A DNA stretch of 64,000 nt from Dokdonia donghaensis DSW-1 (GTDB lineage: Bacteria > Bacteroidota > Bacteroidia > Flavobacteriales > Flavobacteriaceae): contig NZ_CP015125.1 in NCBI RefSeq assembly GCF_001653755.1, positions 1,931,501-1,995,500 on the forward strand, read 5' to 3'. Position numbers and translations under genes: made by a program. Under the pieces are notes generated by a model. It saw nothing but the letters and a program-made list of their open reading frames with translations. It ran no database searches and was not told the DNA's origin. Within the stretch, counting starts at the first letter, position 1. Every line of letters starts with the position of its first letter. Shown piece by piece: positions 1 through 7,733 of this stretch.

Positions 1-1247
1 ATATATGCACAGCAGCCCTCATAGGCTTAGGAATAAATGTAATTGCACAAACAGCGCCACCTGCTCCGCCAGCACCACCAGCAACGGTTTATGAAGATGC
101 AACTACTACGGTAACCACAAACTCGTCTAATGTATCGGTAATTACCCAAAATGGTAATTTTGGAAGTGGCGGCAGTACGTCGTACTCAGTAAGTAACTCA
201 AATGATGAGTACCGAGTAAAATCTCGTTATCCAAGCAACAGATACGCCGCTATTAAAGACTTCTTAGTAGCCGAAATGGGTACAAAAAATATGCAGTCTA
301 GTGGGAAGGATATGGTCTGGAGTCTTGAAGGTGATGAGGATACCGTTTATGAGATTGCACTGAGTGAGAAACGCCTCAAGATTGAACTAGATAAAACAAT
401 CGCTGCACCAGATATGATTGCAAAGTTTACAGATATGGGTAACATCTTACGTACCCTTGTTTCTGGAGGAAGCGAGCGACAAGAAATACAACGATTAGAA
501 CGCGATGCAGACCGTGCAAGACGTGATGCAGCACGTATGCAACGAGAGGCTGCACGACTTAGGGAAGTTTCTGTAAGAGATGCTGCACGGCTAGAGAGAG
601 AGGCACTGCGCCTCTCTAATGAAGCAGAGCGACTAGGTCTTAACTCCAAAAGAGGAGGAGGTATAGATAGTTACGTGCGTGATTTACTAGAGTTATCTAG
701 TACAAAAACGGCAGCAAGTGATGAGAAGAGTAGTCTCTGGCAATGGCCGGAGGTACAAGAAGCCCTCATTAACACTCTAAATACTGAAGGATTACTTAAA
801 GGTGAAGAAACTATTGTATTTGTAAAAGAAGATGCCGGAGCATATGCAAACGGTACACGCTTATCTACTACTCAATGGTCTAAGGTAAATAGCGTTTTTA
901 GAAAATATGGTATGCAGGACGTTACAGAGGTGAGTTTCTATAAAAAGGGAAACCATATTGTTATTGTAGATGGCTTTATAGCTGTAGAAAAGATTGTAAC
1001 GTGGTTAACACGTAATGATTACATAGCTAGTTCTAGTAGATATGTAAAAATGATGCTTAACGGAAGCTCAGTTATAGTAGATAATGTTGCCTTGCCTAGC
1101 AGTGATGTTAAAAGGATAAACAGCTATTTACTTACTGAGGGAGTGATAACAGCTCCGGGCAAATCGCTTGTGATAAAGGAGACCGGTATGTCGCTGGGTT
1201 ACAGTTACGATAAAAGTACACTAGGCACCTGGGTAAGTAGGGACTAG
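1..1247 (+). CDS. Secreted coiled-coil hypothetical protein, 5' end cut by window
   Basis: The frame is open from base 3, well upstream of the first internal ATG at 276, so the gene is truncated at its 5' end by the window edge. The visible N-terminus is the end of a signal peptide (hydrophobic run, then IAQ) followed by a proline/alanine stretch (TAPPAPPAPP), so the product is probably exported. Bases about 465-640 encode an Arg/Ala/Glu-rich segment with heptad-like spacing (RDAARMQREAARLRE), a likely coiled coil. The remaining C-terminal 190 residues have no motif I recognise. The stop lies 3 bp from the stop of the convergent gene. Function unknown; the reading frame is secure. Confidence 0.75.
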   Translation, partial: ICTAALIGLGINVIAQTAPPAPPAPPATVYEDATTTVTTNSSNVSVITQNGNFGSGGSTSYSVSNSNDEYRVKSRYPSNRYAAIKDFLVAEMGTKNMQSSGKDMVWSLEGDEDTVYEIALSEKRLKIELDKTIAAPDMIAKFTDMGNILRTLVSGGSERQEIQRLERDADRARRDAARMQREAARLREVSVRDAARLEREALRLSNEAERLGLNSKRGGGIDSYVRDLLELSSTKTAASDEKSSLWQWPEVQEALINTLNTEGLLKGEETIVFVKEDAGAYANGTRLSTTQWSKVNSVFRKYGMQDVTEVSFYKKGNHIVIVDGFIAVEKIVTWLTRNDYIASSSRYVKMMLNGSSVIVDNVALPSSDVKRINSYLLTEGVITAPGKSLVIKETGMSLGYSYDKSTLGTWVSRD

Positions 1248-1250
1248 TTT

Positions 1251-1601
1251 TTACTCCTCTTCGTCTTGAAAAGTATCTCTTGCGAGCAACTTAGGCGATA
1301 CCTTGTAGGTTGCAGAGTAGGTAAGACCTGCTTGTTTTGTTTTTGAAGTTAAGAACGCTCTTTTAAACCAGCGATGATCTGTAGCTCTTTTCTTTAAATC
1401 TTCGTGAGTGGTTGTGGAATACGGAGTTCCTTTAAAGAATGACTCAATAGTATAGATTCCCAGCCCATAATGCTCTGCACGATCTAGTACGGTTTCAAAA
1501 TCTACTTCAGAAAATTGATAAGCAGTATCTGTTCCTGATCCATCATTTTTTGGTGTTAATCCTGCAAATACTTGTTGTTCTAAAAACTCTGATTTTTCCA
1601 T
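1251..1601 (-). CDS. Conserved hypothetical protein, 116 aa
   Basis: A small soluble protein with no signal peptide or membrane segment. It is rich in charged and aromatic residues (ESFFKGTPYSTTTHEDLKK, RWFKRAF) and ends in an acidic tail (QDEEE). I do not recognise the family. The start is ATG at 1601, with about 60 bp to the next gene upstream on the same strand (YetF-like), so the two may be co-transcribed. It is convergent with the coiled-coil gene, and the stops are 3 bp apart. Codon use resembles its neighbours, which supports it being real. Confidence 0.6.
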   Translation of the reverse strand: MEKSEFLEQQVFAGLTPKNDGSGTDTAYQFSEVDFETVLDRAEHYGLGIYTIESFFKGTPYSTTTHEDLKKRATDHRWFKRAFLTSKTKQAGLTYSATYKVSPKLLARDTFQDEEE

Positions 1602-1660
1602 AGTGCAAAAGTCGTTATTTAATCATCAAATCTATCACGATTTATAAAATAAGAATACCC

Positions 1661-2191
1661 TTATGGTGTTTTACGCACACCCTCTAGCAATGACTTATTA
1701 AGCTTCTCGTCATCACTTGACGATGAGGTGTGTAACACAGATATATCACCTGTAGATTCTAGTACAACTGCCTCTACTTGCTCATAGGTGAGTACATTTG
1801 CCTCTCTAAGTTTGGCAATAAGTTGCCCTTTTTCAATACGAGCATACTTTAAGTTTTCTTCGAGAATAGTACTTCCATCCATAAGGAGTAGGGGTTTGTT
1901 TGATATAAGTTTGTTTATGGCAGGCACAGCACGCTGTAGGTAGGAGAAGATAAATGTGAGAACGAGTAACGCTCCCACAGCTACAGATCCGTGTGCAATA
2001 GAGGTGCTAGAAGTAAGTATAGATGAAATAATACTCCCTATGGCAATGGTAAATGCAAAATCATATGCCGTAAATTTTGCAAAAGATCGCAACCCTATAA
2101 TGCGCGTTAAAATGATGACTACTATAAAAATGATTAAGCTACCGGCTAGTGTTTGTAGTAGTGGGTCGTCTGTGCTGTAAATCCAATCCAT
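1661..2191 (-). CDS. YetF-like (DUF421) membrane protein
   Basis: The N-terminal half has three hydrophobic segments (around LIIFIVVIILTRIIGLRS, FTIAIGSIISSIL and VAVGALLVLTFIFSYLQ). They are followed by a soluble domain beginning NKPLLLMDGSTILEENLKYA, the arrangement of the DUF421/YetF family. Members are inner-membrane proteins whose C-terminal domain faces the cytoplasm or forms oligomers; their biochemical role is poorly defined. The frame could begin at a GTG at 2221, but the ATG at 2191 (MDWIYSTDD) gives the usual short lead into the first membrane segment and I prefer it. It lies upstream of the 116-residue hypothetical gene on the same strand. Confidence 0.8.
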   Translation of the reverse strand: MDWIYSTDDPLLQTLAGSLIIFIVVIILTRIIGLRSFAKFTAYDFAFTIAIGSIISSILTSSTSIAHGSVAVGALLVLTFIFSYLQRAVPAINKLISNKPLLLMDGSTILEENLKYARIEKGQLIAKLREANVLTYEQVEAVVLESTGDISVLHTSSSSDDEKLNKSLLEGVRKTP

Positions 2192-2466
2192 ATTGTTGTT
2201 TTTTGGGCATAGTTTATTCACAAGTTGTGATAAGCTATTATTAGTTTGACTGTAAATTATTAAATAATCATAGCTAACCCAACACTCATAACAAAGGTTT
2301 AATATCTATTGTGAAGGTATTAACGTAGCTTGCGATGTTTCGGTTGTCTGGCTTATGTAGTAACTGGTGAAAATATCAGTAATGCGAGGGATGTTGTTAC
2401 GCTTTCGCGAAAGCGTAATAATACACTAGTCAATATAACTTAAAGAGAAAGCAGAACTAACTGTCT
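2192..2466. other. Intergenic stretch with one copy of the 16-bp palindrome
   Basis: No supported gene lies here. The only clear element is the perfect palindrome around 2397-2418 (listed separately). The flanks are AT-rich, and I see no convincing terminator or promoter. Confidence 0.5.
2400..2415. repeat. Dispersed 16-bp palindrome, copy 1
   Basis: Exact CGCTTTCGCGAAAGCG. The symmetry extends to 22 bp here (TTAC on the left, GTAA on the right, 2397-2418). Intergenic. Confidence 0.95.
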
Positions 2467-2847
2467 CTAAAATTTATTTGGTGTCTTCTTTTTTGCACCT
2501 AGCGGAATAAAGTTTAAAGTAAGACTTGCTTTAGCCTGTTTACTAGCATCTATGTAGAGTTCATCTTTTTTAAGAAGCTTAATTTCTTTTTTGGTCTTTT
2601 GTTTTACCTCAATTGTTTTTATAATCTCGCCGTCTTGCTGTATTCTTACAGAGAAAGGTGTATTACCGTTATTACTCACGATGGCATAACAAGGTTCTCC
2701 ATAATATGGGTTTATAGCGCCATCTTGACCGGGACCTTTTCCCGTCATAAGCATACTTTGTGAGGGGGAAAGCTCAAAAGTATCTTGTGCAAGGCCCGCT
2801 AGCGGTACAAAAATGACTAGAGTAAGGAGAAGAAGGAGCTTTTTCAT
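2467..2847 (-). CDS. Small secreted hypothetical protein
   Basis: About 126 residues. It begins with a strong signal peptide (MKKLLLLLTLVIFVPLAGLAQ, cleavage likely after LAQ) and the rest is short beta-strand-like segments (CYAIVSNNGNTPFSVRI, KASLTLNFIPLGAKKK). The frame extends upstream to 2889, but the ATG at 2847 places the signal peptide at the N-terminus and is the likely start. It follows the acetolactate decarboxylase-like gene by 45 bp on the same strand and is probably the last gene of that cluster. The mature protein probably acts in the periplasm or on the surface. Family not recognised. Confidence 0.65.
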   Translation of the reverse strand: MKKLLLLLTLVIFVPLAGLAQDTFELSPSQSMLMTGKGPGQDGAINPYYGEPCYAIVSNNGNTPFSVRIQQDGEIIKTIEVKQKTKKEIKLLKKDELYIDASKQAKASLTLNFIPLGAKKKTPNKF

Positions 2848-2892
2848 TTTAAATAATTTATAAGTGATGTACTTCTTAAAGGTAGTCAAAAA

Positions 2893-3609
2893 TTATTTTT
2901 TCGGTAAAAACAGGGTAAGCCTATCTATTTCTAGATTGTCTAGATGTCCCATTTTGGAGGTGTCTTTTGTAATGAGATGTAGGTGAATGTTACTATCGTG
3001 GTGGGTGAAGATACCCTTATGCATTGTAGAGAAAAATCCAATAATTTCCACTTGCTCATTTTGCAGTGTGTAATTCGTTTGGCCTTGATGCGCTTCTTGT
3101 GGAGAAGAAACTTTTGTGCCTCTAGGTAAATTCTGTATGTGTATGTCTGCCTTAGATACAGTACCTTCTAGTTTAAATGCAAATGGTCGCTTTGCTTCTT
3201 TTGTGCGTTCACTTACAAAGTCTTCTATATCTTTTATAGTCTTCACAGACGCCGGAAGATTTATCTCATACCAGTCTGTCACGTTAGTATACACAAAAAA
3301 AGGTGCTGAGACATCATAAGTAGGTGTTACTGTCATTGCAGTGTCTGAGCTCACTTTTGATAGATAACTAGTACCATTTACAATGAGAAGTTCGCCAGTG
3401 AGATAACTCTCAGGGCCTAAGCCATAAAGTCCTTTCTTATTTGTGATGGTATCTAGTAGTATAGAATCTTCTAGTTCTCCTTTCCACATTACGTTTTTCA
3501 TAGCGCCCACCACCTTTACATCTGGATACGTTGTGGGGGTGGCAGTTTCACCTTTTAAATTGCAGCTTGCTAGGCATATAGCAAATGTGAGTAGTAAAAT
3601 GTATTTCAA
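2893..3609 (-). CDS. Acetolactate decarboxylase family lipoprotein
   Basis: Alpha-acetolactate decarboxylase converts acetolactate to acetoin. Support: the order of family blocks, namely an early YGLGPESYLTGELLIVNG, a middle RPFAFKLEGTV, and a C-terminal metal site HLHLITKDTSKMGHL. In that site the histidines are spaced H-x-H-x10-H, the same spacing as the zinc ligands of the characterised Bacillus enzyme. Unusually, the N-terminus is a lipoprotein signal (ILLLTFAICLASC, lipobox ASC), so the protein should be exported and lipidated. It sits 40 bp downstream of an AraC regulator. No acetolactate synthase gene is in the window. The family call is good; the physiological substrate of an exported version is uncertain. 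Confidence 0.78.
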   Translation of the reverse strand: MKYILLLTFAICLASCNLKGETATPTTYPDVKVVGAMKNVMWKGELEDSILLDTITNKKGLYGLGPESYLTGELLIVNGTSYLSKVSSDTAMTVTPTYDVSAPFFVYTNVTDWYEINLPASVKTIKDIEDFVSERTKEAKRPFAFKLEGTVSKADIHIQNLPRGTKVSSPQEAHQGQTNYTLQNEQVEIIGFFSTMHKGIFTHHDSNIHLHLITKDTSKMGHLDNLEIDRLTLFLPKK

Positions 3610-3649
3610 AATATAAGTCTCTTAGGGTTTTATAGAGCACAATATAATA

Positions 3650-4561
3650 CTAATTCATTTTATACTTCTGCCTGTACTGGCTAGGGCTTATGCCTTCTTT
3701 CTTTTTAAAGAGTCTTGAGAAATAAGGAGGGTATTCAAACCCTAGTTCATAAGCTACTTCAGAAATAGACTTCTGCGGATTAAGTAAGGTGTTCTTAGCC
3801 TCGTCTATTAAGTACAACTGTAAGTGTTCTGTTGTGGTTTTACCTGTTTCTTTTTTGAGGGTGTCGCTCAGGTAGCGTTGTGAAACAGAAAGCTTGCCTG
3901 CTATTTGTTCTATGCTGGGGATGCCGTTTTCTTGCAGCTGTCCGGTTTCAAAATAGGTATCTAGTTGTTGATTAAATAGACTTAGTAAATCTGTAGAGAA
4001 TTCTTTACGATTTAAGAACTGACGTTCATAAAAGCGGTTTGCATACTTAAGTAGAGTACTAAGTTGTGAGATGATAATATCTTTACTAAACTCGTCTTGA
4101 TTATTATGATACTCTGTATCTATGTTAGTTACGATAGACTCTATTTGCTTTTCTTCTTTTGGCGAGAGGTGTAGTGCTTCATTAACATTGTAAGAAAAGA
4201 AGTTGTATTTCTTGATTTGAGCCACAAGCTCTGTACCTTTTATAAAGTCTTCGTGAAAGGTAAGAGAAAAACCTTTTTGATCATAAATCACACTACTATC
4301 CCATTGAAGAACCTGTCTAGGTGCAATAAAAATGAGTGCACCATTTGTAAAGTCATACTTAGTGCGCCCATAGGTTAAGTCACCTTTTATTATTTTCTTA
4401 AGGCTTATGGTGTAGCAATCATTTGTGATAGGTGGGGAGCTTTCTCTTGGACAAGGTAGATATCCATCTGCCACGGTTGTAAAAACACTAAGCATAGGGT
4501 GCTCTGCTGGAGGTAATCCTAAGTAGTTAATATATGATGATAAGGTTTTAAAATGCTCCAT
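3650..4561 (-). CDS. AraC family transcriptional regulator
   Basis: The 303-residue protein has an N-terminal sensory region of about 190 residues (beta-rich, with GALIFIAPRQVLQWD resembling a cupin-like effector domain). A C-terminal double helix-turn-helix follows: IEQIAGKLSVSQRYLSDTLK for the first helix pair, then ISEVAYELGFEYPPYFSRLF and KKKEGISPSQYRQKY. The second half matches the AraC/XylS signature well. It lies inside a same-strand cluster (SDR, START protein, membrane protein upstream; acetolactate decarboxylase-like gene 40 bp downstream) and probably controls it. Effector unknown. Confidence 0.9.
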   Translation of the reverse strand: MEHFKTLSSYINYLGLPPAEHPMLSVFTTVADGYLPCPRESSPPITNDCYTISLKKIIKGDLTYGRTKYDFTNGALIFIAPRQVLQWDSSVIYDQKGFSLTFHEDFIKGTELVAQIKKYNFFSYNVNEALHLSPKEEKQIESIVTNIDTEYHNNQDEFSKDIIISQLSTLLKYANRFYERQFLNRKEFSTDLLSLFNQQLDTYFETGQLQENGIPSIEQIAGKLSVSQRYLSDTLKKETGKTTTEHLQLYLIDEAKNTLLNPQKSISEVAYELGFEYPPYFSRLFKKKEGISPSQYRQKYKMN

Positions 4562-4638
4562 ATTAAAAAACTAATTGTGTTAAGTCGTTTTTGTGAAGTT
4601 ACTTATAACGTTTTAGATCTCTATTTTATTTTAACTAT

Positions 4639-5151
4639 CTAGTACCTATTATCCTTTTGTGCACTTACTAGATGCTTGTTATAATCGTTTATTCTGGCGT
4701 AAGCTGTACCATCTATAAGTAAGATTATGATAAGCATTGCAATGGTAGTGATACTTATGGCACGCCAGCTAGGTGTGTTTACAAATATAATGAGCAACGC
4801 AGCTATAATAATAATGATAGGAATAGCTCTAAAGACAACTGTAGTATACTCCTTAAGGGTTGCTTCTGTACGGTCTATCTCTGAGGTAATAAAAGCTGTT
4901 GCATCCTCCTGGTATGCGGTCTCAAACTGTGTGATTCTAGCCTTATTTGTAAAAAACAACCCAAAACCTATCGTGACTAGTAGTACTCCCGCTACCAGTG
5001 TAGGTATTATGTATGCTCTTGCAATATCTGTTTTGCCCAGTTGCCAGAAGCCTATACTTGCAGCTATAAACACTACCCCAAAGAGTACAAAAAAAGGTGT
5101 AGAAAATAGCTCTGCTTTTGCCCAGTCTGTTGCGGCTTTTAATATATCCAT
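4639..5151 (-). CDS. Hypothetical four-helix membrane protein
   Basis: A 170-residue protein with four predicted membrane helices: FFVLFGVVFIAASIGFWQLG, YIIPTLVAGVLLVTIGFGLFF, VVFRAIPIIIIIAALLIIFV and ISITTIAMLIIILLIDGTAY. A polar, acidic loop (QFETAYQEDATAFITSEIDR) separates the two pairs. No family motif is recognised. It lies 23 bp downstream of the START-domain gene and 77 bp upstream of the AraC gene on the same strand, so it is probably co-transcribed with the SDR and START genes. Confidence 0.65.
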   Translation of the reverse strand: MDILKAATDWAKAELFSTPFFVLFGVVFIAASIGFWQLGKTDIARAYIIPTLVAGVLLVTIGFGLFFTNKARITQFETAYQEDATAFITSEIDRTEATLKEYTTVVFRAIPIIIIIAALLIIFVNTPSWRAISITTIAMLIIILLIDGTAYARINDYNKHLVSAQKDNRY

Positions 5152-5174
5152 AGTCGTATCGTATAAGTAAATGA

Positions 5175-5786
5175 TTAGTGCTGCTTTGTAGCACCTAAGT
5201 TAGTCACAATTTGTGCAGGCCCTTCTGGAAACCAAGATTTTATTAAAAACTTAGGGATAGAACCTATAGGTATATAGTCTGCATTATACGTGATTTTTAT
5301 AGAACCATTAGCTAGTTCTTTAAAATCATATATCACCTTATAGGTATTCATTCGCTCCACATCTTTAGTCTTATAATCACTACGTGCAGCAGTTGCGATT
5401 AACTGTAGAGAGCCTTCTTTCCTTACCCGCGTGATTTTTAAAACCAGATCACTGTCAGACATAGGCCAGGGCGCGTTAAAGTAATAGTACGCCATCCACT
5501 CGTTATCAGATAGTTTCTTTAACTCTTTTGTTACCGGTGTGCGCTCTAAAAATTGCTTATGGTTTTCTGTATTAGAAAAATAGGCATCAAGTTTATCTAG
5601 TGTGGTAGTTGCGGTGGTCTCTGCGATGTAATAAAAGTGCGTACCCTCGTCTTTTTTTACAAGATCATAGCGTACGGTAGCCTTTTCATCTTTTGCACGC
5701 GCTATCGTCCAGTTGCGGTTTTGTGATATGCTGTTATGCGCTATTAGCAATAATGCTGCTGTAAGGTAATATGTTATATACTTCAT
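5175..5786 (-). CDS. Secreted START/SRPBCC-domain protein
   Basis: It begins with a signal peptide (MKYITYYLTAALLLIAHNSIS). The rest looks like a START-type lipid-binding fold: WTIARAKDEKATVRYDLVKK near the start, a WMAYYYFNAPWPMSDSDLVL block in the middle and a GSIPKFLIKSWFPEGPAQIV C-terminal helix. These blocks match the START proteins common in Bacteroidota. Such domains bind hydrophobic ligands; the ligand here cannot be read from the sequence. The gene follows the SDR gene by 16 bp and precedes a membrane protein, suggesting one transcript handling a lipid or other hydrophobic metabolite. Confidence 0.75.
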   Translation of the reverse strand: MKYITYYLTAALLLIAHNSISQNRNWTIARAKDEKATVRYDLVKKDEGTHFYYIAETTATTTLDKLDAYFSNTENHKQFLERTPVTKELKKLSDNEWMAYYYFNAPWPMSDSDLVLKITRVRKEGSLQLIATAARSDYKTKDVERMNTYKVIYDFKELANGSIKITYNADYIPIGSIPKFLIKSWFPEGPAQIVTNLGATKQH

Positions 5787-5802
5787 AAATGAAAGCTCCG
5801 GG

Positions 5803-6753
5803 TTATAAATTCCAGCTAAAGCCTGTTGCCTCTTCAGACACTTTCCATAGTTGCTCCATCACCTCTTTATTTTTTGCGTGTGGCTCTAAGCTGCATTCAC
5901 CCACGGGTCCCGTCCAGTAGTTTCTTCCTGTGGGGCCATAAAAGGCAGTTTGATCAAGATCTGGCTCTGTAGCACACATAAGCTCTGGATACGCACCCTT
6001 CTCTGCAGATTGTACAAAAGGTGATAGCTTCATAAGTTGCCAGACAAAGCGAGTCATAAGGCTACCACTCGTCTTAATTAATGAGGTACGTGAGGCACCT
6101 GGATGGCACGCATAGGTTTTTACATTAGTCTTACCAGCTTTTTTGAGTCTGTCTTGTAACTCATAGGTAGTCATAATTTGTGCAAGCTTACTCTGGCTGT
6201 ATACACTATTAGGGTTATAGTTATGATCCCAGTTCATATCGTTAAACTGTATCGTTTTTATACCCATTTTATATCCTTCACTACCTACGGTGACAATACG
6301 ACCATTAGATTGCTCTACTAGTGGAAACAACAAACCTTGTAATAAGAAATTACCGTAGTGATTTACACCTAGCTGACTTTCAAAACCGTCTACGGTAAGT
6401 TGTTGTTGGGGAACTTGGGCAATGGCTGCATTAAGCATAAGGGCATCTATGCGAGGTACTGTTTTAAGTACTTCTGCGGCTGCTTTTCTCACAGATGCAA
6501 GTGAGGCTAGGTCCATCTCGATATTAGACACATTAACGGTGTCTCCTACTTCTTGTTTTAAAGTAGCAATGGTATTTGCAGCTTTAGTATTATTACGATT
6601 AAGCATTACAACAGTCGCACCCTTAGCGAGTAAGATTCTTGCTGCTTCATAACCAGTACCACTCGTGGTACCTGTAATTAAAAAGGTTTTATCCTTAACA
6701 TCTGTAATTCTATCTGGCGTCCATCCATCTTTTCCAAACTGATAATCTTTCAT
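5803..6753 (-). CDS. Short-chain dehydrogenase/reductase
   Basis: The 316-residue protein is a classical-type SDR. It has an N-terminal Rossmann motif FLITGTTSGTGYEAARIL (TGxxxGxG), the LMLNAAIA structural block, a serine region (GRIVTVGSEGYKMG) and the catalytic YxxxK as VYSQSKLAQ. Length and the C-terminal CSLEPHAKNKEV resemble protochlorophyllide-reductase-like SDRs. It should use NAD(P)H to reduce a carbonyl substrate, but specificity cannot be inferred. It is the first gene of a minus-strand cluster, with a TANNTTTG box 26-33 bp upstream. Confidence 0.85.
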   Translation of the reverse strand: MKDYQFGKDGWTPDRITDVKDKTFLITGTTSGTGYEAARILLAKGATVVMLNRNNTKAANTIATLKQEVGDTVNVSNIEMDLASLASVRKAAAEVLKTVPRIDALMLNAAIAQVPQQQLTVDGFESQLGVNHYGNFLLQGLLFPLVEQSNGRIVTVGSEGYKMGIKTIQFNDMNWDHNYNPNSVYSQSKLAQIMTTYELQDRLKKAGKTNVKTYACHPGASRTSLIKTSGSLMTRFVWQLMKLSPFVQSAEKGAYPELMCATEPDLDQTAFYGPTGRNYWTGPVGECSLEPHAKNKEVMEQLWKVSEEATGFSWNL

Positions 6754-6778
6754 CTTGCTTCATTTTTAATTGCTGAGG

Positions 6779-6786
6779 CAAAGGTA
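6779..6786 (-). promoter_or_regulatory. Putative -7 box of the SDR cluster
   Basis: On the minus strand this reads TACCTTTG, fitting the Bacteroidota -7 consensus TANNTTTG, 26 bp before the SDR start. No TTG is found at the ideal 19-nt spacing. Confidence 0.4.
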
Positions 6787-6899
6787 AGAGGGAGAAATGG
6801 GAGGTTTCTTATACAGATTTTCAGATGTAGTATAGATTTTGGTAATCAGTCCCTTAGAAGGTGCAAAAAAGTATAAGTGTATGTGGTGTTATGGTATTC

Positions 6900-6915
6900 C
6901 GCTTTCGCGAAAGCG
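6900..6915. repeat. Dispersed 16-bp palindrome, copy 2
   Basis: Exact CGCTTTCGCGAAAGCG followed by TAA. Intergenic, between the divergent SDR and small secreted protein genes. Confidence 0.95.
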
Positions 6916-7213
6916 TAAATATAAGAACGCGAAAAATCACCGATATCACAGCATCAAATAACCTTTTAAAACAAGCTATTACCATCATAAAATGAGAAAA
7001 TCTTTATGATGAAAATTACAAATCACAATGAGTCCAAAAGCTACAATTAAGCCCCGTCTAAGCAAAGGTGATTTTTAACTCAGTTTTTTGTTGTTTAACT
7101 TTTTGTTAAATTATTTTCATTTATTATGTTCTTATTTTTAACTATCAATTTTATTGTATTGATATTTTGAAGATTCTTCAAAATTAGGTAGTGTCAATAT
7201 TAAATTTAATATT

Positions 7214-7576
7214 ATGAAAAATCACATTTTAAGTTCAGTTTTAGCGTTATTTATTTCAGTCTCTTTGTATGCTCAAGAGCCTCAATCAAATTTTAATGAA
7301 GGTGATGTTTTTCAAATTGGGACGGTAGATTATAATAATTATAAGCATATCAATTTTCCGAAGGCAAACTTTATTATAAAAAAAGGAGGAATTGCAAATT
7401 ACGAGAATGTTAAAGGTCAAAGAGTGGTAATAACCTCAATTAAAGAGAAAAGTAATGGGAAGAAAGTCGCAACAATAAAACTTGCTGATTCAGGAAGGTT
7501 TTTTAACAGTCATAAATATGTAACTGTAGATGTTGATGCGGCATTAAAAAATGAAGAGTTGTTACCTGTTAAATAA
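7214..7576 (+). CDS. Small secreted hypothetical protein
   Basis: 120 residues with a clear signal peptide (HILSSVLALFISVSLYAQ, cleavage after YAQ). The mature part is short beta-type segments (GDVFQIGTVDYNNYKHINFP, VVITSIKEKSNGKKVATIKL). The family is not recognised. An ATG start and a good intrinsic terminator 15 bp after the stop define it as a single-gene transcript. Its codons are more A/T-rich than those of genes before 6.8 kb, in line with the next two genes. Confidence 0.65.
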   Translation: MKNHILSSVLALFISVSLYAQEPQSNFNEGDVFQIGTVDYNNYKHINFPKANFIIKKGGIANYENVKGQRVVITSIKEKSNGKKVATIKLADSGRFFNSHKYVTVDVDAALKNEELLPVK

Positions 7577-7590
7577 AAAATTCACTTTTA

Positions 7591-7619
7591 AAGGCTTTCT
7601 AAAATAGAAAGCCTTTTTT
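7591..7619 (+). terminator. Intrinsic terminator of the small secreted protein gene
   Basis: A 10-bp perfect stem AAGGCTTTCT / AGAAAGCCTT with a 5-nt loop AAAAT, followed by a run of T. Confidence 0.85.
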
Positions 7620-7733
7620 AATATAAAATCTAGAAGACTCTATATAGATTGTTGTAGATCAATAGTTTTAAGATTCTACTCCAGGCGCACCTAGAGTAGA
7701 CTTGTTTTACTTATTAAAAGAAGGGAAATGGCG

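Larger units (their letters stand above)
6754..7213. other. 460-bp intergenic region, AT-rich
   Basis: Apart from a -7 box for the SDR cluster and one copy of the 16-bp palindrome at 6900, I find no gene or structured element here. The last 150 bp are very AT-rich with T-runs and probably hold the promoter of the small secreted protein gene, but no consensus box is clear. Confidence 0.5.
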
